Positions 1-5,537 of a stretch of 6,870 nucleotides of DNA are shown here, in pieces. A model generated the notes under the pieces. The model was not told where the DNA came from, made no database searches, and saw only the letters and a program-made list of their open reading frames with translations. The stretch lies in the NCBI GenBank assembly GCA_946481445.1, contig CAMLOA010000102.1, positions 1-6,870 on the forward strand, read 5' to 3'. Origin of the DNA: an uncultured Devosia sp. (GTDB lineage: Bacteria; Pseudomonadota; Alphaproteobacteria; Rhizobiales; Devosiaceae). Within the stretch, counting starts at the first letter, position 1. Every line of letters begins with the position of its first letter. Position numbers and translations under genes: made by a program.

Positions 1-302
1 GAACCGCTCTTGCCCATGGTGTCGGTGGTGGCGAGCTTGTAGGCGAGGTAGAGCAGGTAGAGCGCGCTCAGCACCTTGAGGACACCGTGGCTGTGGGGGA
101 TGGCGTCGAACACGCCCATCAGCCCGATGCCCACCAGACCGACCATCAGCGTGAAGCCGATGCAGACCCCCAGCGCGTGGGGCACGGTGCGCAGGGCGCC
201 AAAATTGACCCCCGACGCCATGAGCATGAGATTGTTGGGCCCCGGCGTTATCGAGGACACGAGGGCAAACAGGGCGAGAGCGGCGAGGACTTCGTAGGTC
301 AT
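1..302 (-). CDS. LysE/RhtB family amino-acid exporter, N-terminal part (cut by window edge)
   Basis: The first 100 residues of an inner-membrane exporter are visible; the rest lies beyond the left edge. Residues 19-24 read TPGPNN, the signature just after the first membrane segment in the LysE/RhtB family, which exports amino acids or related small metabolites. Hydrophobic stretches at about residues 5-25, 43-64 and 76-91 fit the first three helices of the usual six. The start was chosen because TPGPNN falls at the family's normal distance from the N terminus. No Shine-Dalgarno sequence precedes this ATG; the bases immediately upstream are a palindromic operator instead, so the message may be leaderless or weakly translated. 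The gene diverges from an Lrp/AsnC regulator, a very common pairing for this family, which suggests control by that regulator. The substrate cannot be told from this fragment. Confidence 0.9.
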   Translation of the reverse strand, partial: MTYEVLAALALFALVSSITPGPNNLMLMASGVNFGALRTVPHALGVCIGFTLMVGLVGIGLMGVFDAIPHSHGVLKVLSALYLLYLAYKLATTDTMGKSG

Positions 303-303
303 G

Positions 304-333
304 TGCGCAATGATTGCGCAGGACCTGCGCAAT
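304..333. promoter_or_regulatory. Three-half-site operator between lysE-type gene and lrp-type gene
   Basis: The 8-mer TGCGCAAT occurs at 304-311, as its reverse complement at 313-320, and again forward at 326-333. The first pair forms a perfect 8-bp inverted repeat around one central base. The second pair forms a perfect 10-bp inverted repeat (ATTGCGCAGG/CCTGCGCAAT) around the single base 323. The first and third half-sites are 22 bp apart, close to two helical turns, so they would lie on the same face of DNA, as expected for an oligomeric Lrp/AsnC protein. The left site abuts the exporter's ATG, and the whole array lies 53-82 bp before the regulator's start. The inference is that the adjacent regulator binds here and controls both genes. 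Confidence 0.7.
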
Positions 334-385
334 GTGCCATCAATATGCGGCATCCTGTCGGGAACTGGAGCAATTTCTGAGCAGA

Positions 386-829
386 ATGGACGCCAAGGAC
401 CATGAGATATTGTCCGAGCTCGAGCGGGACGGCCGTATCACCAACCTGGCGCTGGCCGCCCGGGTGGGTCTGTCGCCGTCGGCCTGCCTGCGGCGCGTGC
501 AGGAAATGGAAAAGGCCGGCGTGATCACCGGCTATCGCGCCGTGACCGACCGCACCGCGCTCGGCGTTGGCTTCATCGCCTATATCGCGGTGGGGCTGTC
601 GGACCATTCCCAGGCGGCGCAGCGGGCGTTCGAGCGGGCCGTGGCGCAGGCGCCGCAGGTGCGCGAGTGCCACAATGTCACCGGCACGATCGAGTATATC
701 CTGCGGGTGGAAGTGGCCGATATCGGGGCCTACAAGAGCTTCCACACCGACGTGCTGGGCGCGCTGCCCGCGGTCCGGGCGCTGACCACCTATGTGGTAC
801 TCGATTCGAGCAAGGACCTGCGCGCCTAG
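386..829 (+). CDS. Lrp/AsnC family transcriptional regulator
   Basis: This 147-residue protein matches the usual length of about 150 for Lrp/AsnC regulators. An N-terminal winged helix-turn-helix (about residues 5-48) opens with MDAKDHEILSELERDGR and continues through the recognition helix LSPSACLRRVQEME. The C-terminal effector-binding RAM/AsnC domain spans about residues 62-140 and includes VTGTIEYILRVEV, the equivalent of the family's VTG-D-Y-LLRV strand. An upstream in-frame ATG at 314 would add 24 residues, but it lies inside the palindromic operator and the extension does not resemble the family, so 386 is preferred. The Shine-Dalgarno sequence is weak. The protein probably senses an amino acid or similar small molecule and regulates the divergent exporter and itself. 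Local rather than global action is inferred from this arrangement. Confidence 0.9.
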   Translation: MDAKDHEILSELERDGRITNLALAARVGLSPSACLRRVQEMEKAGVITGYRAVTDRTALGVGFIAYIAVGLSDHSQAAQRAFERAVAQAPQVRECHNVTGTIEYILRVEVADIGAYKSFHTDVLGALPAVRALTTYVVLDSSKDLRA

Positions 830-971
830 GACCAATCGTCATCCACTGATGCTGGCCTGCAAATGCCGTTTCTCTGCGCTTCTGGTCCTCACGTACCCAG
901 CGTACGCTCCGGTGCGGTTCACGAGAGCCGGCATTTTCGGCCCAGCCTGAGATGATGTCGATTGGTCCTAG
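826..971. repeat. Large concentric intergenic palindrome in a convergent gap
   Basis: Three inverted repeats share one centre near base 898-899. A perfect 13-bp outer arm pairs 826-838 with 959-971, an 8-bp arm (AAATGCCG/CGGCATTT) pairs 861-868 with 929-936, and a 5-bp inner arm pairs 892-896 with 902-906. The sequence between the outer and middle arms is also largely complementary. The outer left arm includes the regulator's stop codon; the right arm ends 8 bp before the end of hisN. Its core, CTGCGCTTC-GG-CTCAC from 874, recurs at 3768, so it is a member of a dispersed REP-like family. It may act as a bidirectional terminator or mRNA-end stabiliser, but no T-run is present. Confidence 0.75.
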
Positions 972-979
972 CCTGAGCG

Positions 980-1765
980 TCAGGCGGCGTTGACCAGGGC
1001 CAGTGCCTTGTCCAGCAGTTCGGGGGTGGCGGCGGCGATGACGTTGCCGCCGGCGGTGGGCTCGGAACCGTCCCAGCAGGCAATGGCACCGCCGGCCTCG
1101 CGGATGATGGGCACCAGGGCGGCGATATCGTAGGTATTGAGGCGAGGCTCGATGACGAGATCGGCATGGCCGGCGGCGAGCAGGGCGTAGCCGTAACAAT
1201 CCATGCCGAAGCGCTGCAGACGGGTGGCCGCCTCGATGGCTTCCCACTTGCCCCAGTGTTCGCCCTTGAACAGGTTGGGCGTGGTGGTGAAGACCTTGGC
1301 GGGGGCCAGATCGGTCTGGCCGCTGGCGCGGATGGGCAAGGCTTCCCCGGCGCGCCGATAGGTCGAGCGTCCCGGAACGGCGAGGAATGTCTCACCGATA
1401 AAGGGCTGGCTCATGATGCCGGCAATGGCGACCCCATCCTGGGCAAAGCCGATCAGCGTGCCCCAGACCGGCGCGCCGGAAATGAAAGCCCTGGTGCCAT
1501 CGACGGGGTCGATGATCCAGCTGAAGCGGCCTTCGCCGGTCGTTCCCCATTCTTCCCCGATGATGGCGTGGTCGGGAAAGGCCTCGGCGATCACGGCGCG
1601 AATAGCCGTCTCGGCGCCGCGATCGGCCTCGGTCACCGGATCGAAGCCGGCGTCGAGTTTATTGTCGATGCCCAGCACCGTGCGAAACAGCGGCAGCGTG
1701 TACATGGCGGCGGCATCGGCGGCCGCCAGCAGGGTGGCTTCGACTTTTGCGAGATCGATGGTCAT
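980..1765 (-). CDS. hisN: Histidinol-phosphatase, inositol monophosphatase family (HisN type)
   Basis: This 261-residue protein belongs to the Mg2+-dependent, Li+-sensitive phosphatase superfamily. Motifs in order are DPVTEADRGAE (42-52), GEEWG (70-74, metal-binding glutamates), WIIDPVDGTRAFISG (83-97, metal-binding D86 and D89 and the DGT turn), and NTYDIAALVP (210-219, C-terminal metal Asp213). The form DPVDGT-FISG, the following WGTLIG segment and the overall length fit the HisN subgroup better than the SuhB or CysQ subgroups. HisN converts L-histidinol phosphate to L-histidinol, the penultimate part of histidine biosynthesis, in the cytoplasm. The start at 1765 aligns with family N termini; an upstream ATG at 1807 would add 14 residues encoded partly by an intergenic repeat. 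It lies 102 bp downstream of the hutG-like gene on the same strand. An inositol-phosphatase role cannot be excluded by sequence alone. Confidence 0.85.
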   Translation of the reverse strand: MTIDLAKVEATLLAAADAAAMYTLPLFRTVLGIDNKLDAGFDPVTEADRGAETAIRAVIAEAFPDHAIIGEEWGTTGEGRFSWIIDPVDGTRAFISGAPVWGTLIGFAQDGVAIAGIMSQPFIGETFLAVPGRSTYRRAGEALPIRASGQTDLAPAKVFTTTPNLFKGEHWGKWEAIEAATRLQRFGMDCYGYALLAAGHADLVIEPRLNTYDIAALVPIIREAGGAIACWDGSEPTAGGNVIAAATPELLDKALALVNAA

Positions 1766-1805
1766 GGTGGGTTCCGGGGGCAGGAGCCTATTGGTAGACC
1801 CCTTC

Positions 1806-1842
1806 ATATCCGCGGTGTCATTGCCGCGAAAGCGGGAACAAC
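1806..1842 (-). repeat. Short palindromic intergenic repeat, copy 1
   Basis: This lies between the hutG-like gene and hisN. It contains the hairpin CCGC-GAAA-GCGG (1824-1835). Read on the minus strand it aligns without gaps to 3891-3927 on the plus strand, with 25 of 37 bases identical, including 15 of 17 in the block AATGACAYCGCGGATRT. It resembles the dispersed 'ATTCCCGC...GCGGGAAT' type palindromes common in alphaproteobacterial intergenic DNA. Whether it affects hutG-hisN readthrough is unknown. Confidence 0.55.
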
Positions 1843-1867
1843 AGGTCGGCAGTGCGTGGCGGGCCGT

Positions 1868-2761
1868 CTACTCGGCCGCTTCCTTGTCCTGGCTGGTGCT
1901 GCCGACCAGGGCGACCAGGTCCAGCCCGATCAGGGCGAAGATCAGCCGCTCGCACAGGGCGCGCATGGCGTCGAAGCCCTCGTGCTTGGTGAGGGTTACC
2001 TCGTTCATGTAGAGGTGGCGGCTGATCTCGATCTGCAGGGCATGCACGCCATGCTGCGGACGGCCATAGGTGCGGGTGGCAAAGCCGCCGGCATAGGGGC
2101 GGTTGCGGGCGACGCGCAGGCCGGCCGAGGTGAAGATGGTCTCCACCAGGTCGACCAGAGCCGGTGCGCAGGTGGTGCCATAGCGGTCCCCCAGCACGAT
2201 ATCGGGAGCGGCCTTGTCGCTGTGGCGCGAGAGTCGCGGCATGGAGTGGCAGTCGATCAGCAGGGAGACGCCGAAGGCCGCCATGGCTTCGCTCAGCAGC
2301 TTCTGCAGCGCTTCGTGATAGGGGTGGTAGATGCCCTCGATGCGCATGCGTGCATCGTCCAGCGTCAGCCGGTCGCGGTAGATGGGCTTGTTCTCGGCCA
2401 CGACGCGGGCCAGCGTGCCCAGGCCCGCAGCGACGCGGGGGCTGGTGGTGTTGAAGCGGTCCGACAGCGGCTCGACGAACATGGTGGGGTCCAGTTCCCA
2501 GGGCTCGCGGTTGACGTCGAGATAGGCGCGCGGGAAGTGGGCCCGCAGCATGGGCGCCCCCAGATGCGGCGCGCGGCCGAAGAGTTCGTCGACCCAGGCA
2601 TCCTCTGACTGGCGGATGGAGAGGTGATCGAGCCGGGTCATGGCAAGGAAGCGCTCGGGGTAGACCCGGCCGGAATGGCCCGAATTGAACACGACGGGTG
2701 CGACCAGCCGACGCGGCCGGATGGTCTCGAATGCCGGCTGATCCCAATAGTCGGACCGCAC
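1868..2761 (-). CDS. hutG: N-formylglutamate amidohydrolase family protein
   Basis: This 297-residue cytoplasmic metallohydrolase belongs to the N-formylglutamate amidohydrolase family, which releases formate from N-formyl-L-glutamate in one route of histidine breakdown. Motifs seen are VVFNSGHSGRVYP (23-35), EDAWVDELF (53-61), DVNREPWELDP (82-92), YHPYHEAL (145-152), LIDCHSMP (168-175), GDRYGTTC (191-198), YAGGFATRTYG (223-233) and QIEISRHLYM (243-252); the His, Glu and Arg residues in these are candidate metal and substrate ligands. The GTG at 2761 is chosen as start because GGGGGAGG precedes it by four bases and family homology begins there; an ATG at 2941 would add 60 residues of unconserved sequence. 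No other hut gene is visible. It may be co-transcribed with hisN and diverges from cpdR. The substrate may therefore differ from classical HutG. Confidence 0.88.
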   Translation of the reverse strand: MRSDYWDQPAFETIRPRRLVAPVVFNSGHSGRVYPERFLAMTRLDHLSIRQSEDAWVDELFGRAPHLGAPMLRAHFPRAYLDVNREPWELDPTMFVEPLSDRFNTTSPRVAAGLGTLARVVAENKPIYRDRLTLDDARMRIEGIYHPYHEALQKLLSEAMAAFGVSLLIDCHSMPRLSRHSDKAAPDIVLGDRYGTTCAPALVDLVETIFTSAGLRVARNRPYAGGFATRTYGRPQHGVHALQIEISRHLYMNEVTLTKHEGFDAMRALCERLIFALIGLDLVALVGSTSQDKEAAE

Positions 2762-2777
2762 GCTGCCTCCCCCAAGG

Positions 2778-2797
2778 GGCGCCGGTTGGCCGGCGCC
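2778..2797 (-). promoter_or_regulatory. Hairpin beside the hutG-like ribosome binding site
   Basis: A perfect 8-bp GC-only inverted repeat, GGCGCCGG-4 nt-CCGGCGCC, sits about five bases upstream of the GGGGGAGG Shine-Dalgarno sequence of the hutG-like gene, in its presumed 5' leader. It could stabilise or gate the leader, or simply be a chance GC-rich palindrome. An 11-bp direct repeat, GGGCGCCGGTT, includes its left arm (2777-2787) and recurs exactly 120 bp away at 2897-2907. No ligand-binding fold is evident. Confidence 0.4.
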
Positions 2798-2907
2798 AGG
2801 TGATTTGTCCTGCAAGTGTCGCGCTTTGGGGCGGGCTTGTCCAGATTGTCGCAAAATCGAGAGCGGCGGCCGGTCCACGGGAGCGATTTTGCCCCAGGGC
2901 GCCGGTT

Positions 2908-2932
2908 CGAAGTTGCAGAAGCGCAAACTTCG
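2908..2932. promoter_or_regulatory. Inverted repeat in the hutG/cpdR divergent region
   Basis: A perfect 7-bp inverted repeat (CGAAGTT/AACTTCG) flanks 11 bases in the divergent region, 76 bp before the cpdR start. It is a candidate operator for either gene. No well-matched -35/-10 pair could be placed in the 246-bp gap, which otherwise holds the leader hairpin near 2778 and a single GANTC site at 2957-2961. A strong ribosome binding site, GGAGAGG at 2995-3001, precedes cpdR by six bases. Confidence 0.3.
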
Positions 2933-3007
2933 CTTAAACATCGCGCGATAGAGTGCGACTCACCCCGCATGGACGTATGACGTGCCGGCCGAACGGAGAG
3001 GTTTTTC

Positions 3008-3367
3008 ATGAAGCGGATTCTGCTCGCCGAAGACGACAACGACATGCGCCAGTTCCTGACGCGGGCGCTCAAGAACGCCGGCTACGAGGTCGTGTCGTTC
3101 GACAATGGGCTTTCGGCCTATGAGCGGCTGCGCGAAGAGCCTTTCGCGCTGCTGCTGAGCGATATCGTGATGCCCGAAATGGACGGGATCGAACTGGCGC
3201 GGCGCGCCACTGAACTCGATCCCGACCTCAAGGTGATGTTCATCACCGGCTTTGCCGCAGTGGCGCTCAACCCGGACAGCGATGCGCCCAAGGATGCCTC
3301 GGTGCTCTCCAAGCCGTTCCACCTCAAGGACCTGGTCAACGAAGTCGAGCGCCTGCTGGCCGCCTAG
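3008..3367 (+). CDS. cpdR: CpdR, single-domain response regulator and ClpXP adaptor
   Basis: This 119-residue protein is a receiver domain with no output domain. The acidic pocket is E8-D9-D10, the phospho-acceptor is D52 in SDIVMPEMDG, the switch Thr is T80 in FITGF, and the conserved Lys is K102 in SKPF. The run FAAVALNPDSDAPKDA (82-97) is characteristic of CpdR orthologues. In Caulobacter and rhizobia, the CckA-ChpT phosphorelay phosphorylates CpdR. The unphosphorylated form brings ClpXP to the pole and primes it to degrade cell-cycle substrates, in the pathway that removes CtrA. The protein ends in Ala-Ala, resembling C-terminal ClpX recognition tags, which would fit turnover by the same protease (inference). 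The start has a GGAGAGG Shine-Dalgarno sequence six bases upstream. Full length for the family. Confidence 0.95.
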   Translation: MKRILLAEDDNDMRQFLTRALKNAGYEVVSFDNGLSAYERLREEPFALLLSDIVMPEMDGIELARRATELDPDLKVMFITGFAAVALNPDSDAPKDASVLSKPFHLKDLVNEVERLLAA

Positions 3368-3481
3368 TTCGGCGTACCAGGGTGGCAGCGGTGGCCTATG
3401 CACCTGCCCGCGCCGGATGACACCGCGAGGGAAAGCCATCGGGTTTCCACACCGGTTACAGAAGTTCGATCTGACCTCTTG

Positions 3482-3498
3482 ACCCCTTCGGGGTTTTT
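3482..3498 (+). terminator. Small rho-independent terminator-like hairpin after cpdR
   Basis: ACCCC (3482-3486), loop TTC and GGGGT (3490-3494) are followed by four more T residues, so the sequence has five T in all. It stands 114 bp after the cpdR stop and before the tRNA genes, so it could end cpdR transcription. The 5-bp stem is short. The same bases fall between a TTGACC (3479-3484) and a weak -10-like TCTATC (3503-3508), so part of this may instead be the spacer of the tRNA promoter. The 3368-3481 stretch before it holds nothing I can identify. Confidence 0.5.
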
Positions 3499-3515
3499 AT
3501 GGTCTATCCGCGCCA

Positions 3516-3539
3516 CCGGAACGGCTCTGGCGGTTCCGG
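3516..3539 (+). other. Inverted repeat just upstream of tRNA-Val
   Basis: CCGGAAC (3516-3522) and GTTCCGG (3533-3539) form a perfect 7-bp inverted repeat with a 10-base loop, ending 11 bases before the first tRNA. If transcription starts near 3515, this would be a hairpin in the tRNA precursor 5' leader, which RNase P removes. It could also be a regulatory site. Function is not established. Confidence 0.35.
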
Positions 3540-3550
3540 CCCGGAGAGAT

Positions 3551-3625
<75 letters not shown>

Positions 3626-3648
3626 TCTCTTTTCCTGCCATTGGCAGA

Positions 3649-3723
3649 GGGTGCATAGCTCAGCGGGAGAGCACTACCTTCACACGGTAGGGGTCACAGG
3701 TTCAATCCCTGTTGCACCCACCA
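3649..3723 (+). tRNA. tRNA-Val, anticodon CAC
   Basis: A complete cloverleaf is visible. The acceptor stem is GGGTGCA/TGCACCC, the D arm is identical to the preceding tRNA, and the anticodon stem CTACC/GGTAG encloses loop TTCACAC (anticodon CAC at 3681-3683). The T stem is ACAGG/CCTGT with TTCAATC loop, the discriminator is A, and CCA is encoded. It reads the GUG valine codon, which is frequent in this GC-rich genome. It is identical to the upstream tRNA at 64 of 75 positions. Confidence 0.97.
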
Positions 3724-3754
3724 TTTACCTCGTTTCCGGTCGATGGTGGCCTGC

Positions 3755-3840
3755 TAGCGCCGAAGCCCTGCGCTTCGGGTGCTCACATGCGCATGCACAC
3801 TGCGCTCCGGTTCTCACAGATCGCCGCTTTGGGCTCACCG
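3755..3840. repeat. REP-like intergenic repeat, second member of the 826-971 family
   Basis: From 3768 the sequence matches 17 of 19 bases of the element core beginning at 874 (CTGCGCTTC-GGT-CTCAC), and both copies have GCTCCGG on the far side. It contains small palindromes of its own: CGAAG/CTTCG (3761-3777) and the perfect 10-mer CATGCGCATG (3786-3795). It occupies the gap between the tRNA genes and the metallophosphoesterase end, which has no credible gene on either strand. The edges given are approximate. Confidence 0.6.
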
Positions 3841-3890
3841 CAGGATTGTGGTTTGCCCCGGGCACAGATGCGCGTGGGGCGACGCGGACA

Positions 3891-3927
3891 TGGATTCCAG
3901 CCTGCGTCGTAATGACATCGCGGATGT
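3891..3927 (+). repeat. Short palindromic intergenic repeat, copy 2
   Basis: This aligns with the reverse complement of 1806-1842 (25 of 37 identical, with the block AATGACA-CGCGGAT shared). The palindromic part ATTCCAGC...CGTCGTAAT is degenerate. A flanking CGACGC (3880-3885) pairs with GCGTCG (3904-3909). It ends eight bases before the stop end of the metallophosphoesterase gene and could influence its mRNA 3' end. Confidence 0.5.
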
Positions 3928-3934
3928 GGGCGGA

Positions 3935-4744
3935 TCACCCCGTCGCGGCCAGCTTTTCCTCGACCAGCACGATCTCCTCGTTGCCGTCGATGTAGTCGTC
4001 GAACAGCACCGTCGTGCTGTCGGGCGTGCCGATGACGAAAGCCAGCTGGCCGGGGCCGGTGAGGCGGCGCATGGGGACGTGGGGCTGGTCGACCGTGCAG
4101 GAATAGTGCCCGCCCGAAAGGGTGGTGAAGGGCAGGCCGCGCCAGGTGGCGGTCGAGGTCAGGTGGACATGGCCGGCAATGACCTGGCGGATATCGGGAT
4201 GGGTCTTGAGCGCGTCGATGAAGGCATCGGGCTCGAGAATGCGGATATCGTCGGACTCGATGTGCAGCGCATTGGCATTGTGATGCAGGATGACCACGAC
4301 AGGCCTATCCATGGCCTCGGCCAGGCGCTCGTGCAGCCAGCCGATCTGGGTGGCGGTGAGGACGCCATCGACGCGGCCGGGCTCGGAGGAATCGAGCAGG
4401 ATGACGCGATAGCCCTTGATGTCGATGACCTTGTCGACCTTGCCGGTGGCGGCGACATGACCCATGCCGAAGACCGAGAGAAAGCTATCGCGATGATCGT
4501 GATTGCCCAGGGTGATGTGCACAGGGATGGGCAGGCGGGCGACCAGGGCCTGGAGCCGCTCATAGGCCGCTGGCTGGCCCAGATCGGCCAGGTCCCCAGC
4601 CAGAACGCAGAAATCGGCATTGCCATAGCGTGCGACGATGGCCTCGACAGCGGTCTGCAGGCGCGCGCCGGTGTCCAGCGTCATGGACAATTCGCCCTCG
4701 GGCATGACGTGCAGGTCGCTGAGGACGACGAATTTGAGGGTCAT
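3935..4744 (-). CDS. Metallophosphoesterase, class III cyclic-nucleotide phosphodiesterase / GpdQ-like
   Basis: This 269-residue calcineurin-like phosphoesterase carries the full set of dinuclear-metal motifs in order: SDLHV (D10, H12), GDLADLG (D51), GNHDHR (N81, H82), HHNAN (154-158) and GHVHLTS (H192, H194). Order, spacing and length fit the class III group that includes CpdA (3',5'-cAMP phosphodiesterase) and GpdQ (glycerophosphodiesterase). Sequence alone does not decide the substrate. No signal peptide is seen, so it is probably cytoplasmic. The ATG at 4744 is chosen because GGGAGGAT lies seven bases upstream and the fold's first strand, LKFVVLSDLH, begins immediately; an ATG at 4780 would add 12 unconserved residues. 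It is codirectional with the PPOX-type gene 150 bp upstream, but a palindromic repeat separates them, so an operon is uncertain. Confidence 0.88.
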   Translation of the reverse strand: MTLKFVVLSDLHVMPEGELSMTLDTGARLQTAVEAIVARYGNADFCVLAGDLADLGQPAAYERLQALVARLPIPVHITLGNHDHRDSFLSVFGMGHVAATGKVDKVIDIKGYRVILLDSSEPGRVDGVLTATQIGWLHERLAEAMDRPVVVILHHNANALHIESDDIRILEPDAFIDALKTHPDIRQVIAGHVHLTSTATWRGLPFTTLSGGHYSCTVDQPHVPMRRLTGPGQLAFVIGTPDSTTVLFDDYIDGNEEIVLVEEKLAATG

Positions 4745-4778
4745 GTTATATCCTCCCAGTTGTCCAGCGCGTGGCCTC

Positions 4779-4814
4779 ACCCCACCCTCGATCCCTCCCC
4801 ATCGAGGGGAGGGA
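4779..4814. repeat. CCCTCCCC/GGGGAGGG palindromic intergenic repeat, copy 1
   Basis: TCCCTCCCC (4792-4800) and GGGGAGGGA (4806-4814) form a perfect 9-bp stem with loop ATCGA. With its left flank it matches the reverse complement of 6815-6850, sharing the identical 12-mer GATCCCTCCCCA. It lies between the PPOX-type gene and the metallophosphoesterase gene. No T-run follows on either strand, so a REP-like role in mRNA processing is more likely than intrinsic termination. Confidence 0.65.
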
Positions 4815-4894
4815 GGCGCGGGCTGAGGGGCCAGTGCATGGCGATGGCTCCTAGCGCGCCAGCATGACCCTGTGGTGACGGAAAAGTCGAGGCG

Positions 4895-5509
4895 CTACCA
4901 CATGGTGGCTTTGGCCCGCTCCGGCCATGCCTTGTCATAGCTGTCGCCGCCCACTTCACCGGCGGTCATGGAAGCGAGGATTTCGCCCGGCGTGGGCAGA
5001 CTTGCCGTGTCGATGTGGCGGGCGGGGTTCCAGAGTTCGGAGCGCACGATGGCGCGGGCACACTGGAAGTAGAGTTCGTCGATCTTCATCACGATGACCG
5101 AGCGGGGCGCCTTGCCCTCGACCGCGAAACTGGCCAGCAGCTCCGGATCGATGCTCAGGTGCGCCTTGCCATTGGCGCGGAAGGTGGTGCCCGAGCCGGG
5201 CAGCAGGAACAGGAAGGCGACGCGCGGGTCGCGCACGATATTGCGCAGCGAATCGATGCGGTTGTTGCCGCGCCGGTCGGGCATCATCAGGGTCTCGTCG
5301 TCGTGGATGCGCACGAAGCCGGGCTGGTCGCCGCGCGGCGAGCAATCGATGCCCTCGGGGCCCACCGTGGCCAGGGCGGCGAAGGGACTGGCCTCGATCA
5401 GCCGCCGGTAGGGCGGCGTCATCCTTTGGGCCACCTTGACGGTGGAGGCGGCCACCGGAGCCGGTGTATAAAGGGCTTCGAGCTGTTCGACGGACGTGAC
5501 GATGGACAT
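4895..5509 (-). CDS. Pyridoxamine 5'-phosphate oxidase-like FMN-binding protein (DR_2398 / MSMEG_1061 type)
   Basis: This 204-residue protein has the split-barrel flavin-binding fold. The segments SPFAALATVGPEGIDCSPRGD (41-61, in two strands) and GFVRIHDDETLMMPDRRGNNRIDSL (64-88), followed by RNIVRDPRVAFLFLLPG, are typical of the subfamily named after DR_2398. They differ from true PdxH, which makes pyridoxal phosphate. Members bind FMN and probably reduce or oxidise a small molecule; the substrate is unknown. Near the C terminus, ELYFQCARAIVRSELW matches the family's substrate-side segment. The ATG at 5509 is preferred because the 61 residues preceding it in frame are basic, unconserved and would overlap the msrB leader; its Shine-Dalgarno sequence is poor. 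The gene diverges from msrB across an 88-bp gap, which suggests but does not prove a shared redox-stress context. Confidence 0.85.
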   Translation of the reverse strand: MSIVTSVEQLEALYTPAPVAASTVKVAQRMTPPYRRLIEASPFAALATVGPEGIDCSPRGDQPGFVRIHDDETLMMPDRRGNNRIDSLRNIVRDPRVAFLFLLPGSGTTFRANGKAHLSIDPELLASFAVEGKAPRSVIVMKIDELYFQCARAIVRSELWNPARHIDTASLPTPGEILASMTAGEVGGDSYDKAWPERAKATMW

Positions 5510-5537
5510 GGTGGACAAGGGCCCGTGCGGGGGTGGG

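Noticed and set aside
1166..2608. A 480-codon open frame on the plus strand opposite hisN and hutG.
   Set aside because: It runs antisense across two well-supported genes, is Gly/Ala/Gln-rich without any recognisable motif, and is the usual shadow frame of GC-rich DNA.
2762..2941. An ATG-started 60-residue extension of the N-formylglutamate amidohydrolase.
   Set aside because: The extension matches nothing in the family and includes the leader hairpin and Shine-Dalgarno sequence; the GTG at 2761 has an excellent ribosome binding site.
2934..2950. TTAA upstream of cpdR as a CtrA box.
   Set aside because: CtrA sites need TTAA-N7-TTAA; only one half is present.
3779..4867. A long plus-strand open frame opposite the metallophosphoesterase.
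   Set aside because: It starts in an intergenic repeat and continues antisense to a gene with complete catalytic motifs; its product has no recognisable domain.
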